A DNA stretch of 58,198 nucleotides from Luteitalea sp. (GCA_009377495.1 WHTZ01000039.1:1-58198), one strand, 5' to 3'. Shown: positions 44,966 through 54,599, counted from the stretch's first letter. The notes: generated by a model not told the origin, from the sequence alone. Translations and numbers: made by a program.

Positions 44966-47900
44966 CTAAGTTCCGCGACGAGCTCGGAACATCGTCAGGC
45001 GATTGCGCACGGACATGCCGTAACGGACGGGAGCGAGCTGTTTGAATGCTTCGAATTGGCGCTCCGAGATGCCCATCTGAAGGACGGTTCGCTTGACGAG
45101 CTTCGAGACGCGGTACGCGTGCTGCAGGCGGGCCCGCAAGCCCGCGACGGATCTCGCGCGATCGGCCGCAAAGTGCGGCGCCTCGCAGAAGCGCCGCATT
45201 GGCTCGACCACGCGCGACCAACGGAGCTCTTCGGCGAGCACCGCACAATTCGCCGCCGCCTCGGCCCGCGCCCGGTCGTCGTCCATGAGAGATGCAATAG
45301 CGGTGGCGAGCTGATCGACATCACCTGGTGACACGACGGACCCAAGGCCCCGCGCGGCGACCAGATCAGCGAAATAGTCGCCAGCCGTACACACGATGGG
45401 CAGCCGAGCCCAAATGTAGTCGAGCATGCGGGTGCGAAACGAAAAGCGCGTCTCGAGATGGGCGAGGTGTGTGCTCACACCAAGGTCCGCTTCGAGCAAG
45501 TACGCAGCGCGGTCATCATAGGGCACCCAGTCGTTGAAGAACACGTGCGTGTCGAGCAAGCCGAGCGCCCGGGCGAGATCGATGCTCGACGCGACAACCT
45601 TCATGGGGAGCACCACGGGATTCGGATGCTTGACGCCCATGAAGAACAGCTTCACGTCGCGTCGGCCCGAGTCGACGAGTTGCGCGACCGCACGGATCAG
45701 CGTGTGCGGGTCCTGCCAATCGAGCAACGAGCCACCCCAGAGCAGGAGCGTATCGTCCAGACCGATCGCCGGGTGCACGCCCTTGAGCACGCGACGCGGC
45801 CGTTCGTTCTCTCCCTCCAGGCGGGCTGCCTCCGTGGCAACCCCACGCGCGCGTGCCACCTCGCGCTCGAAGCTGTCGGCATCCCGATCGGGGACGCCAA
45901 ACGGCACGACGTCGATGAGCGTCCTCAGAGACGAGTCGGCCGCAATCGTTCTCGGGTTGACGCGGCCCGCCGTGTGCAGCGCCCCGATCCAGAAGTCGCG
46001 TTGTCGCTCGCTCGCGCAGATGAAGAAGTCGCCGATGCCAAGCTGATGGTTTTGGATGTCGAGGATCTGGCGCGCAGTCCGCTCGATCTCGGCGGTGCGC
46101 GCCTCAGCGCCGGGCCGGACCTCCGCACCATGCTGCTCGAGGTACTCGAGCGTGAACGGGCAGTAGAGATCGACCACGAGCGGCACCAGCACGGTGCTGA
46201 GATACGGGTACTTGTTGAACGCGAAGCCCCAGGCGACCACGATGTCTGCTTCCTCAGCGAGCTTGCGGAGGCCGATCGATCGCCCCTCGTCATACGGCAC
46301 GATGGCGCACCGATCGTCGCGGAGCGTGGTACCTGTCGGCGCGGCAATCGTCACGCGTGCGACCGACGCCAGCGCGCGTCCCATCTCGAGCGCACGGATG
46401 GCCGGGCCGGACATCTGATCCTTTAGGGCTTCGTGGGTGACGATGAGCAGGCGCGGGCGGCTGCAGATGACGAGAGGGATCGCGAAGCGATCGAGCAGCG
46501 CCTCGTGCAGCTTGCGGTACGACGTGCGGGCGTTGAGCTGTCCCGGCGGCTCGAGGCCCCGCCCGAGCTGTGGCAGCACGACGTGGTCGGGTACGCGGCG
46601 CGCGCGTTGCACGACCGCGCGCTCTTCCGCCACACGCGGCAGGTCCGACAATGCGATGCCGGCCGCGGCGAACGCTGCGACAGGAAGGTCGGCGATGAGC
46701 CGCGCCTCCGGCGCCTCGGCCGGGCCGATGTCATAAACCGGCGCAGGCCGCGACTGACCGCGGCGGCCAAGCCAAGGGCGCAGAGCCTGAGCGAACCGCG
46801 TGCCCCGCATGAGCGTGAGATCGTGTGTGATGCGACGAGCCGCCAGGAGCAGCGCGCACGGCAAGACACCTCGCAGCGTGCGGGCTTCGTAGTTCTTCAG
46901 GACGGTCCAGAGCGCGTTGCGCTGCATGAGATACTGCTTCTGCCCATCCGGATAGCGGCCCGAGGTGCCGCCGTGGCGGTGATACACAATGGCGTCGAGC
47001 ACCGTGCGGATCCTGTAGCCGGCGATCCGTACTCGCCACCCGAGGTCGACATCGTCGTAATAGGCGAAGAAGCTCGAGTCGAAGCCGCCAGACGCCATGT
47101 ACGCCGCCCGGGTGATGGCAAACGCACCACCATTGGCAAAGAACGTCTCCCCGCCACCCAGATACTCGAGCGCATTCGGCTTGCCGTAGCGCTCCTGCGC
47201 GCCGAATGCCTCGAATGTGCTGGTCCCACTGACGAAGTCGATCCGCTTGCCATCCCAGCTCAGCACGCGTGCGGCAACGCACGCGTGTTGCTCGTCGAGC
47301 GCTTCGACCAATCGCCGGACTGCGTCCGGCTCGACGCGCATGTCGTTGTTGAGGAACAGAAGGATGTCACCGGCAGCGGCTTCGACACCAGCCGCATTCG
47401 CGGCCGTGAAGCCATGGTTCTCGGGCAGTTGAACGAGCCGTACCTCGGGGAGCTCCTGGGCGAGCAGTGCCTGCGATCCGTCCGTCGAGCCATTGTCGAC
47501 GCAGATGAGGTCGAGCTGCTCGTCGGGGTAATCGCTCTGGCGAAGCGACACGAAGCAGTCGCGCAGATACTCATGACCATTCCAGTTGACCACGATGACG
47601 GAAACGCGCGGAGGCGTTCCGCCTTCGCTACGCTTCGGCGAGACAAGTCCGCTTTCGCTCGGTTTCGGCGGGTGAGCCCGGCCAAACTCGACCTGCGAAT
47701 GCAGGTGCGCATCGCTGGAAGCTGCCCGACCCTCAATCTCTGATTCCTGATCCCTGACCCCTTCTGACCCCTGACCCCTGACCCCTGACCCCTCCTTGAG
47801 CAGCTCGTCGAGGAAGCTGTGCAAGGCGAGCAGTGGGATGGCGGTTGCTGCTTCATTCTTGGGCCACGGTGTCGACGGTGCCACACCACGGACGCGCGCC

Positions 47901-48730
47901 CGCAGCCGAGAGAGAAGCGAGCGCTCACCCCATGGCCCGCCGAAGCGTAGCGCCCCTGCTTCGATGCCGCCCGCGCGCCATGCCGCCAGGAGCGCGGCGG
48001 TCGTTTCGTGCGCCAGGACATCCGCCAACTCGTCGAGGGCCATCGTCTTGACGGCGGTGATGAGCGGGTTGCGCCACATCAGAAACTCGCGCACATGCGG
48101 TGCGAGCGGATAGGCATCGGGCCCGGTTTGGTGCCCCATGGGGCCAACGGTGCGTACGACGGTCCCGAGCGCCCGAGCCCGTGCGGCCAGATCGGCAACC
48201 GCGCCAACGGACCACAGCCGATCATCGAGGCCACCGAGTGACTCGAACGCGCGGCGGCTGATTATCCAGAGTGGTGGGTCGAGCGGTGCTCGATGTGCGA
48301 CGCCTGCCACCGTGTCAACATAGGCGGCGCACAAGTGTTTCACGGGGTCTATACCGCCTCCCGGCTCGCGATTCCCAGGTGCCGACGCGCCCGACGACTG
48401 GAGTCTGGCGTCCTGAACCTGATCAGAGGGTGCCAGCACCAGCAGGTCGGGCTCGGCCTTGATCCGGGTCGCGGCGATGAGCACGGCGAGGTCGCCGGCT
48501 GTCCACTCGAACGCCGGATCCGCGACGAGAATCCAGGCACCAGAGGCTTGGCGTGTTGCCTCGTTGATGCGAGCGGCTGCCCCACGGGGCTGCCGCGGAT
48601 CGTCGTGAGCGCGGATTACCTCGACGCCCTCGCCGACCGCCTGCTCGACGAGCCCGCGGAGAGCGGCGAGCCGGTCACCGCCCGGCCAGCGTGCGGCGTG
48701 AAGGATGAGGGAGACTGAAGGATCGGTCAT
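44966..48730 (-). CDS. Triple-domain glycosyltransferase (degenerate GT2, GT2, GT4) with repeat-derived linker
   Basis: This 1254-residue protein holds three modules. Residues 1-310 look like a degenerate GT2. Residues about 375-640 are a complete GT2 (VSVIVVNWNGHEYL, CVDNGSTDGS, LFLNNDMR). Residues about 760-1190 are GT4-like (PRLLIVTHEALKDQMSG, LLLWGGSLLDWQDP). The linker at about 311-375 is low-complexity and its DNA consists of a heptanucleotide array and two palindromic repeat units also seen between genes. The stop is 50 nt before the next GT2 gene, and ATG 48730 overlaps the YfhO-like stop by 4 nt. It may add two or three sugars in sequence. Fusion by recombination between repeats is inference. 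Confidence 0.82.
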   Translation of the reverse strand: MTDPSVSLILHAARWPGGDRLAALRGLVEQAVGEGVEVIRAHDDPRQPRGAAARINEATRQASGAWILVADPAFEWTAGDLAVLIAATRIKAEPDLLVLAPSDQVQDARLQSSGASAPGNREPGGGIDPVKHLCAAYVDTVAGVAHRAPLDPPLWIISRRAFESLGGLDDRLWSVGAVADLAARARALGTVVRTVGPMGHQTGPDAYPLAPHVREFLMWRNPLITAVKTMALDELADVLAHETTAALLAAWRAGGIEAGALRFGGPWGERSLLSRLRARVRGVAPSTPWPKNEAATAIPLLALHSFLDELLKEGSGVRGQGSEGVRDQESEIEGRAASSDAHLHSQVEFGRAHPPKPSESGLVSPKRSEGGTPPRVSVIVVNWNGHEYLRDCFVSLRQSDYPDEQLDLICVDNGSTDGSQALLAQELPEVRLVQLPENHGFTAANAAGVEAAAGDILLFLNNDMRVEPDAVRRLVEALDEQHACVAARVLSWDGKRIDFVSGTSTFEAFGAQERYGKPNALEYLGGGETFFANGGAFAITRAAYMASGGFDSSFFAYYDDVDLGWRVRIAGYRIRTVLDAIVYHRHGGTSGRYPDGQKQYLMQRNALWTVLKNYEARTLRGVLPCALLLAARRITHDLTLMRGTRFAQALRPWLGRRGQSRPAPVYDIGPAEAPEARLIADLPVAAFAAAGIALSDLPRVAEERAVVQRARRVPDHVVLPQLGRGLEPPGQLNARTSYRKLHEALLDRFAIPLVICSRPRLLIVTHEALKDQMSGPAIRALEMGRALASVARVTIAAPTGTTLRDDRCAIVPYDEGRSIGLRKLAEEADIVVAWGFAFNKYPYLSTVLVPLVVDLYCPFTLEYLEQHGAEVRPGAEARTAEIERTARQILDIQNHQLGIGDFFICASERQRDFWIGALHTAGRVNPRTIAADSSLRTLIDVVPFGVPDRDADSFEREVARARGVATEAARLEGENERPRRVLKGVHPAIGLDDTLLLWGGSLLDWQDPHTLIRAVAQLVDSGRRDVKLFFMGVKHPNPVVLPMKVVASSIDLARALGLLDTHVFFNDWVPYDDRAAYLLEADLGVSTHLAHLETRFSFRTRMLDYIWARLPIVCTAGDYFADLVAARGLGSVVSPGDVDQLATAIASLMDDDRARAEAAANCAVLAEELRWSRVVEPMRRFCEAPHFAADRARSVAGLRARLQHAYRVSKLVKRTVLQMGISERQFEAFKQLAPVRYGMSVRNRLTMFRARRGT
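47617..47680. repeat. Two tandem palindromic repeat units inside a glycosyltransferase gene
   Basis: Two related ~30-bp units (each CCGC(C/T)TTCGCT...TTCGGCG) lie in tandem. The first, with its flank GACAAGTCCGC, closely resembles the element at 58148-58184 read on the other strand. Here the element is in frame and encodes residues about 350-371 (PSESGLVSPKRSEGG). Confidence 0.7.
47741..47792. repeat. Heptanucleotide tandem array inside a glycosyltransferase gene
   Basis: Seven units of the type TGACCCC/TGATTCC run in tandem, broken once by 3 nt. Read on the minus strand they give GGGGTCA. They encode the residues about 313-330 (GSGVRGQGSEGVRDQESEI). Related heptads flank the RmlD-like gene at 54510-54575 and 55463-55516. 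Confidence 0.8.
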
Positions 48731-51237
48731 GACACCGTTTTCCTACGGAGAACCGAGGTGACGCGCGAAAAGCTGCTTCGCCTGGGGCCGAAGGATGAAG
48801 CTGCGACACTGGCCAGGGCCGCTGCGGTCAGCACGCTCACCCAGGCTCCAAGCCGAAACGCGCGGGGCGCGTAGTGGAAGCGCACGATGTGCCTGCCCGC
48901 AGGCACCGGGACGGCCCGAAATGCTACGTCCGCGCGGAACAGCGGGACGTCGTTCGCATCAACCGTCGCAGACCAGCCCGCCGCGTACAGGTCCGTGAGC
49001 AGCAGAAGTTTCGGCCCGACCGACGACACCTCGAGCTCGATGAAGTCGTCTCTATAGTGGCGAACGTCGACACGATCGCGATTGAGCTCATCTGCCTCGG
49101 GCCGATACGATGCCGGGATCTCCTCCGGCAGAATGGCGGTGCGCCGTACGTCAATCGTGCCGTCCACCAATGCCTCTGCCGCCGCGTCATCATCCGGTTG
49201 CACCATGTACCGATCGATCAGGAACGCACGGGCAAGCACGTCGACGTTTCGATACAATGCGGCCCGGCCGGCCGGGAGCCGCTCGTAGTGCTGGGCTGGC
49301 AGCTCCAAATCAGGCGGCCCGACGATGTATTTGACGTTCAAGAGATCGAGAGCTGTGTGACTCGGTGATCGCGTTGCGGGCATATTGACCCTCTCCGCAC
49401 GAACCCCGAGCGCACGATCGATCAGCACGTTGAACCGCCGTGGCCCGCCGACGCCGTCGTATGTGCGCACGGACGCCAATCCAAACGGGAGCAGCGAGTT
49501 GGGGGGTAACGTATCGTCGAGTCCCACGACCCGAAACAAGCCCGGATCGGCGGAGATCGCGTCGATCTCCGGCACACGCGGGTACTGAAGCGCCGGCGGC
49601 GCCAGGCGCTGGTAGCCTCGGGCAAACCCCACCAGATCGACGATCAGAGCGGCGAAGACGAGCAGGGCAAAGACCCGTGGTCCCACCCAGCGCCGCTGGC
49701 GCGCGACGATGAGCGTGAGCGTGATGCCAACAAGAACAACCGCACTGATGCAGCCGCGCAGCGTGCCTGGCCAGAGGCTCATCTGCTGGAGGATTTCGCG
49801 TTCGCGCAGGACGGAGATGGTGATGATGACCGCCGCGCTGAGCGCCATGAGCGCAGCCGGCCACACCGGAAGAACATGAGGCGGGCTCTCGTCGCCTGCG
49901 CGCCACAGCGCGTCGAAGCCCCAAGCGCCGAGCACGACCGCGCAGAAGACCACATCGACACTGAAGTAGGGAAGCGGCGTGGGCAGGTGGCGCACGAGCT
50001 GTAGGAGGCCGGGCGTGCCGTATTTGAACGCCGCCGCCAGAATGCCCGCAACGGCCAGCGCCTTGACCGGCCAGCGATGCCAGGCGGCGACGACACCGAC
50101 GGAGGCGAGCAGCCAGATCGCCACACCCGGGTAGAGGAGCTGTGCGAGGTAGTTCGTGGGCGTCCCTTCCCGGTTGGCGACGACCTCCCACGGTCCCGTA
50201 GGTGGTCCAAAAAAGTCGGGCACCCAGGCCACGACCATCGTCTTGCGGGGCGTGTAGGACGCGTTGATCAGCTCTCGACGTTGCTCGAGCTTCCCGGTTT
50301 CCGGGAGGTACTCGAGGAACGGGCCCACCTGGACGGCGGCCAGGAGAACGCCCGCCAGGGCCGCACCGATGAGCACGCGGAGCGCCGCGCCACGATGGCC
50401 ACGCCACGCCCGCTGCCCGGGTGGGAGCGCCATCAGGCCAGCGACCGCGAACGCACCCACGACGAGGCTCGTCTTGAAGGCGGTTTCCGGATGGCCCGCG
50501 ACGATGACGAGCCCACAGATCAGCGCTGTCATGGCGAGTCGGCGGCGATCTGGCCTGGCCAGAACCTGGTGCACGGCCCAGACGAGCCACGGCAACAAGC
50601 ACGCGACCGACGCGAACGGCCAGCCGAGCCAGCCAATCGTGAACGAGTTGAACAACCAGGCCGTGCTACCAACCAATGCCGCCGCCGAGCTGAGGCCGAT
50701 TCCGCGAAGTAGCACGAGCATCCCCACGCTACCGGCCAGCAATTGGAGCACGCCGATCACGAGCAAGCCGTAGGGCCGTGGCGCGAGCGCACCGAGTAGG
50801 GTGAACGGAGAGAAGATCGCCGACTGGTACAGCGCGACGAACGGCTCGCCGGCACCGCTCAGCGGGTTCCACAACGGAAGGGCGGCCTGGGTGAGGCGCG
50901 TGCGGATGTGCTCGAGCCACGGCCCAAACTGCAGTGCGAGGTCGACCGTCATGGGATTCGGCGGCCGCGACGGGGCGTCGAACGGGTAGGCGGCCCACGG
51001 CCACGTCTTCAGCAGGAGGAGTGGAGCGGCCAAGGTCCAGCCGCGAAGAATGGCTTCGGCAAACAGGGCGCACACGAGCAGGACGTGCACGCCAACACTG
51101 AGGGCCGCACCACGCACACCCTCCGGCGCGTGAGCCGTTCGCGCACGCCGGATGAGGCCGACCGCGAGCAGGAACGCGCCCGCCGACAGCAGCAGCGTCG
51201 CAGGCGCGTACGTCGACGTCAGCTCGTTCGTCGGCAT
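48727..51237 (-). CDS. YfhO-like multi-pass membrane protein
   Basis: This 836-residue protein has about a dozen membrane helices in its first 580 residues, then a large soluble C-terminal domain and a last membrane helix. An early periplasmic loop (FGPWLEHIRTRLTQAALPLWNP) and the NPLSGAGEPF segment fit YfhO family proteins, which are GT-C-type glycosyltransferases that use lipid-linked sugars. The start ATG 51237 is 7 nt after the Wzt stop. It sits in the operon with Wzm/Wzt and glycosyltransferases, so it likely decorates the polysaccharide in the periplasm. Confidence 0.78.
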   Translation of the reverse strand: MPTNELTSTYAPATLLLSAGAFLLAVGLIRRARTAHAPEGVRGAALSVGVHVLLVCALFAEAILRGWTLAAPLLLLKTWPWAAYPFDAPSRPPNPMTVDLALQFGPWLEHIRTRLTQAALPLWNPLSGAGEPFVALYQSAIFSPFTLLGALAPRPYGLLVIGVLQLLAGSVGMLVLLRGIGLSSAAALVGSTAWLFNSFTIGWLGWPFASVACLLPWLVWAVHQVLARPDRRRLAMTALICGLVIVAGHPETAFKTSLVVGAFAVAGLMALPPGQRAWRGHRGAALRVLIGAALAGVLLAAVQVGPFLEYLPETGKLEQRRELINASYTPRKTMVVAWVPDFFGPPTGPWEVVANREGTPTNYLAQLLYPGVAIWLLASVGVVAAWHRWPVKALAVAGILAAAFKYGTPGLLQLVRHLPTPLPYFSVDVVFCAVVLGAWGFDALWRAGDESPPHVLPVWPAALMALSAAVIITISVLREREILQQMSLWPGTLRGCISAVVLVGITLTLIVARQRRWVGPRVFALLVFAALIVDLVGFARGYQRLAPPALQYPRVPEIDAISADPGLFRVVGLDDTLPPNSLLPFGLASVRTYDGVGGPRRFNVLIDRALGVRAERVNMPATRSPSHTALDLLNVKYIVGPPDLELPAQHYERLPAGRAALYRNVDVLARAFLIDRYMVQPDDDAAAEALVDGTIDVRRTAILPEEIPASYRPEADELNRDRVDVRHYRDDFIELEVSSVGPKLLLLTDLYAAGWSATVDANDVPLFRADVAFRAVPVPAGRHIVRFHYAPRAFRLGAWVSVLTAAALASVAASSFGPRRSSFSRVTSVLRRKTVS

Positions 51238-51244
51238 CCTGATG

Positions 51245-52465
51245 TCAGTTGGACTCGACCTGGGCGCGGGACTTGAGGGTCCATTCACCGCTCAACGTGA
51301 TGAGACCGAAGCGCTCGCTGCTGCCCCCTTCGACGACGGCGAAGGTGACCACCCGGTTGCGATGGTCGTAGGCGTGCAGGAGGCTCTCATCGTACACCGA
51401 TACCGAGATCGCGTATTGACCAGGCAGGAGTGGCAACTGCCGCACCGTGTACTCGATCTCGCCGGCACCGTTGACGAGGGGAATCGGATAGCGATTCATT
51501 TGCGTGTTGGGACCCGTGAGATGCGTCCCATTTTCGGCAAACAGCGCCAAGCCGAAGATGGGGGAAGCCACGGCCCGTGTCGTGCCGTAGGAGATCAGCA
51601 GCCGGAACGTATCGCCTGTCTTGAAGGCGCGCGTATCCTGGCCGCGCTCGTCCAAGATGCGGACGCCTGTGATGGTGACCTCGCGCGTGCCCCACCGGAT
51701 CTCGCTGGAGATCTCGTCCCCGCCAGCGGCCAACTGGTGATAGCGAGCAATCGCCTCTGAGGCCGGGCCGAACGTCCGGACGCGACCACGATCGAGCAGG
51801 CACACGTGTGTTGAGAGCCGTTCGACGAGCAACAGGTCGTGTGAAACGATGACGATGGTCACGCCTTGGGCCTTGAAGTCGTGGATCTTGCGCAGGCACT
51901 TGCGCTGAAACTGTTCGTCGCCCACCGCAAACGCCTCGTCAATCAGCACGATCTCGGGGTCGAGGTGCGCCGCGACCGAGAAACCAAGGCGCATGTACAT
52001 GCCAGACGAGTAGTTCCGGACGGGCGAGTCGATGAACGCTTCGAGGCCGGAGAACGCGACGATCTCGTCGAATCGCTGATCGATAACTTGGCGAGGGACG
52101 CCGTGCAGAGAGGCGTTGAGATACACGTTCTCACGGCCGGAGAGGTCGGGGCTGAAGCCCGCACCGAGCTCCAGGAGCGATGTGACGCGGCCGTCTACGG
52201 CGATGCGGCCGCCATCGGGTTGGAGAATACCGGCAATGATCTGGAGCAGGGTGCTCTTGCCACACCCATTGGCCCCGATAATCCCGAGCGTGGCACCCCG
52301 CTCGGCTGAGAGCGAGACATCTTTGAGGGCCCACAGCGTTTCCCTCACCTCCGGGCGCCCCGTGAGTCGGCTCACAATCTTGTCCTTGAGGCCGCCCGCG
52401 CGGCGCACATAAATGGTGTAGTGCTTCGAAACAGCCTCGAGGTCGATCGCTAGCGAACCAGACAC
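51245..52465 (-). CDS. wzt: Polysaccharide ABC exporter ATPase with substrate-binding C-terminal domain
   Basis: This 406-residue protein has a Walker A motif GANGCGKST, a signature YSSGMYMRLGFSVA and a Walker B VLIDEAFAVGD with a switch His in VIVSHD. Residues about 250-400 form a beta-sandwich of the Wzt C-terminal type (VTITGVRILDERG), which in O-antigen exporters recognises the capped chain end. This suggests an ABC-dependent rather than Wzy-dependent export of the polysaccharide. It follows the Wzm gene in the same direction after a 114-nt gap with a large inverted repeat. Confidence 0.92.
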   Translation of the reverse strand: MSGSLAIDLEAVSKHYTIYVRRAGGLKDKIVSRLTGRPEVRETLWALKDVSLSAERGATLGIIGANGCGKSTLLQIIAGILQPDGGRIAVDGRVTSLLELGAGFSPDLSGRENVYLNASLHGVPRQVIDQRFDEIVAFSGLEAFIDSPVRNYSSGMYMRLGFSVAAHLDPEIVLIDEAFAVGDEQFQRKCLRKIHDFKAQGVTIVIVSHDLLLVERLSTHVCLLDRGRVRTFGPASEAIARYHQLAAGGDEISSEIRWGTREVTITGVRILDERGQDTRAFKTGDTFRLLISYGTTRAVASPIFGLALFAENGTHLTGPNTQMNRYPIPLVNGAGEIEYTVRQLPLLPGQYAISVSVYDESLLHAYDHRNRVVTFAVVEGGSSERFGLITLSGEWTLKSRAQVESN

Positions 52466-52483
52466 ACGGCGAGTTTAGCAAAG

Positions 52484-52583
52484 GTGAAAAAGGAACCGGG
52501 CGGAAAAGGGGACAGGCCCCATTTTCGTCGGCGTCAGTTCCGAAAAAGGGGCCTGTCCCCTTTTCCGCCCGGTTCCTTTTCAC
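52484..52583. repeat. Near-perfect 44-bp inverted repeat between wzm and wzt
   Basis: Arms at 52484-52527 and 52541-52583 pair almost perfectly around a 13-nt loop, with one extra A and one mismatch. Within them the segment GGGGACAGGCCCC is itself palindrome-like. The right arm overlaps the wzm stop codon. It could terminate or slow transcription from wzm to wzt, or be a mobile palindromic element; no target duplication is clear. Confidence 0.75.
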
Positions 52584-53359
52584 ACGAATTCTGCGAAGCG
52601 TCGCTGATGCCGACCGAACACGGACACGCCGATGGTCAGCGCTGTGAGGGTCACGGCGACGATCACGGTCATCGAGATCAGCCCGGGCACGCGATGATCG
52701 ACCACGATCTGTTGGTAGGCCGTGACGAAGTATGTCATTGGGTTGAGCCGCAGCAGGGGGAGGAGACGCTCGGGGACGCGCGACACGTCGTAGAGAATGG
52801 GGGTGAGCCAGAACCAGATCTGGAGGGCGACCTCGAGGAGGTGACGGGTGTCGCGAAGATAAACATAGGCCGTCGACAGCGCCAGGCCGAGGCCGATCGT
52901 GAAGAGTGTATGCAGGACAATCACGGGTACGAGCGCGAGCAAAGCCGGGGACAGCCCGACGCCAATCAGCAGCGCGAGCGGGAACACGACGAGGTACATG
53001 AGCAAGAACTGAACGAACTGCGCACCGATGGCGCCCATCGGTAGGACGATTCGCGGAAACGCCACCTTGCGCACGAGGTTGCCATTGTCCGCGACCGCGG
53101 CTGTCGCGGCGCTCACGGCTTGCGCGAAGAACATCCACGGCAAGAGGCCGCTCAGGAGGAACAGCGGAAAGAAGGGAATCTCGATGCGGAGGATGTATTG
53201 GAACGCGACCGTGTAGACTACCGCCATCGTGAGCGGATGCAGCAGTGACCAGAAGAATCCAATCGTCGAGCCCTTGTACTTCATGCGCAGATCGCGCAGG
53301 ATGAGGTTGCGGAGCAACTCGCGATATTGATAGACCATCCGCGCGTCGTTGGCCCACAT
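52580..53359 (-). CDS. wzm: Polysaccharide ABC exporter permease
   Basis: This 259-residue membrane protein has six helices, as in ABC-2 type exporters. After an N-terminal amphipathic part (YQYRELLRNLILRDLRMKYKG) come the hydrophobic segments, for example GFFWSLLHPLTMAVVYTVAF and PLFLLSGLLPWMFFAQ. The RMKYKGS-LGxxW-type opening and FPLALLIG segment are typical. ATG 53359 was chosen; another Met lies seven codons on. It is the first gene of the minus-strand operon and is divergent from the aminotransferase gene by only 28 nt. Confidence 0.9.
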   Translation of the reverse strand: MWANDARMVYQYRELLRNLILRDLRMKYKGSTIGFFWSLLHPLTMAVVYTVAFQYILRIEIPFFPLFLLSGLLPWMFFAQAVSAATAAVADNGNLVRKVAFPRIVLPMGAIGAQFVQFLLMYLVVFPLALLIGVGLSPALLALVPVIVLHTLFTIGLGLALSTAYVYLRDTRHLLEVALQIWFWLTPILYDVSRVPERLLPLLRLNPMTYFVTAYQQIVVDHRVPGLISMTVIVAVTLTALTIGVSVFGRHQRRFAEFV

Positions 53360-53387
53360 GGCGTGGTGAGTGTAGCATTCTCGGGCG

Positions 53388-54503
53388 ATGAAGGTTCCGC
53401 TACTCGACCTCCACGCACAGTTCCAGGGCATTCGAGACGAGGTGCTGGCCGCCATCGGGCGCGTGTGCGATGCGCAGCGCTTCGTGCTCGGTCCGGAGGT
53501 CGAGGCGCTCGAGCGGGAGCTGGCGCGCGTCGCGGGTACGCGCGACGCGATTGGCGTCTCGTCTGGAACCGACGCGCTTCTCGTCGCGCTGATGGCGCTC
53601 GGCGTGGGGTCGGGCGACGAGGTCATCGTCCCCACGTACTCGTTCTTTGCCACCGCGGGATCCGTCAGTCGTCTCGGCGCCAGGGCCGTGTTCGTCGACA
53701 TCGATCCCGCGACGTTCAATATCGATCCGGACGCCGCGCGACGCGCCCTGTCGGCGCGAACCAAGGCGATCATTCCGGTGCATCTCTTTGGTCAGAGCGC
53801 GGAGATGGCTGAGGTGACGAGCATGGCGCGCGAGGCCGGCATTGCCGTGGTCGAGGATGCGGCACAGGCCATTGGCGCGCGCTATCGCGATCAACCCGTT
53901 GGCAGTCTCGGTACGCTCGGGTGCTTCTCGTTCTATCCGAGCAAGAACCTCGGTGCGTGTGGGGACGGCGGCCTCGTCACCACCAACGACCAAGCGCTGG
54001 CCGAGCGCGTCCGCCTGCTGCGCAGCCACGGGGCGTCGCAGCAGTACCGCCATGAGGTCGTCGGCGGCAACTTTCGACTCGATGCCTTGCAGGCGGCGGT
54101 GCTGCGCGTGAAGCTGCCGCACTTGCCGGCCTGGACCGCGTGTCGGCAGGCGAATGCGGCGCGATACCGGCAGCTCTTTGCTGAGCGGGCGCCGGAGGCC
54201 CCCGTTCGCCTTCCCGTCGAAGCCCCGGATCGCACACACATCTACAATCAGTTCGTGCTGCGCGTGCCGGCACGCGACGCCCTGCGTGCGCACCTCGCGG
54301 CGGCCGGTATTGGCACCGAGGTCTATTATCCGTTACCGTTTCACTTGCAGCCGTGCTTTGCATCGCTCGGGTACAGGCGCGGTGGGTTGCCGGAAGCCGA
54401 ACGCGCTTCGGCAGAATCGCTTGCGCTACCGGTGTTCCCGGAGCTGAGCGAGGAACAGCAGCGGTACGTGGTCGAGCAGATTGCAGATTTTTATCACAGA
54501 TGA
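53388..54503 (+). CDS. DegT/DnrJ/EryC1/StrS family sugar aminotransferase
   Basis: This 371-residue PLP enzyme has the PLP-binding K186 in SFYPSKNLGACGDGG, the phosphate-binding GTDALLVAL (GVSSGTDA), and DAAQAIGA (residues 160-167). It transaminates a keto-sugar nucleotide, such as dTDP- or UDP-linked hexose, to give an amino sugar. It starts only 28 nt from the divergent wzm gene, and its neighbour is an RmlD-like reductase. It thus likely supplies an amino deoxy-sugar for the polysaccharide. Confidence 0.92.
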   Translation: MKVPLLDLHAQFQGIRDEVLAAIGRVCDAQRFVLGPEVEALERELARVAGTRDAIGVSSGTDALLVALMALGVGSGDEVIVPTYSFFATAGSVSRLGARAVFVDIDPATFNIDPDAARRALSARTKAIIPVHLFGQSAEMAEVTSMAREAGIAVVEDAAQAIGARYRDQPVGSLGTLGCFSFYPSKNLGACGDGGLVTTNDQALAERVRLLRSHGASQQYRHEVVGGNFRLDALQAAVLRVKLPHLPAWTACRQANAARYRQLFAERAPEAPVRLPVEAPDRTHIYNQFVLRVPARDALRAHLAAAGIGTEVYYPLPFHLQPCFASLGYRRGGLPEAERASAESLALPVFPELSEEQQRYVVEQIADFYHR

Positions 54504-54509
54504 ATGTAG

Positions 54510-54575
54510 GTGCCAGGGGCCAGGTCTCAGGGCGGTCTCAGGGAACAGGGATCAGTGCTTCAGGGGCCAGGGCCG
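54510..54575. repeat. Heptad-type repeat array upstream of the RmlD-like gene
   Basis: Imperfect heptads of the type (G)GCCAGG, TCTCAGG and GAACAGG run in tandem between the aminotransferase and reductase genes. They are related to the arrays at 47741-47792 and 55463-55516. A possible in-frame extension of the reductase through this DNA is not supported. Confidence 0.6.
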
Positions 54576-54599
54576 GTTGTCGCCTCTTCGGGCATACGT

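Noticed and set aside
45458..47743. Long plus-strand open frames opposite the large glycosyltransferase gene
   Set aside because: They are antisense to well-supported glycosyltransferase domains and show no domain.
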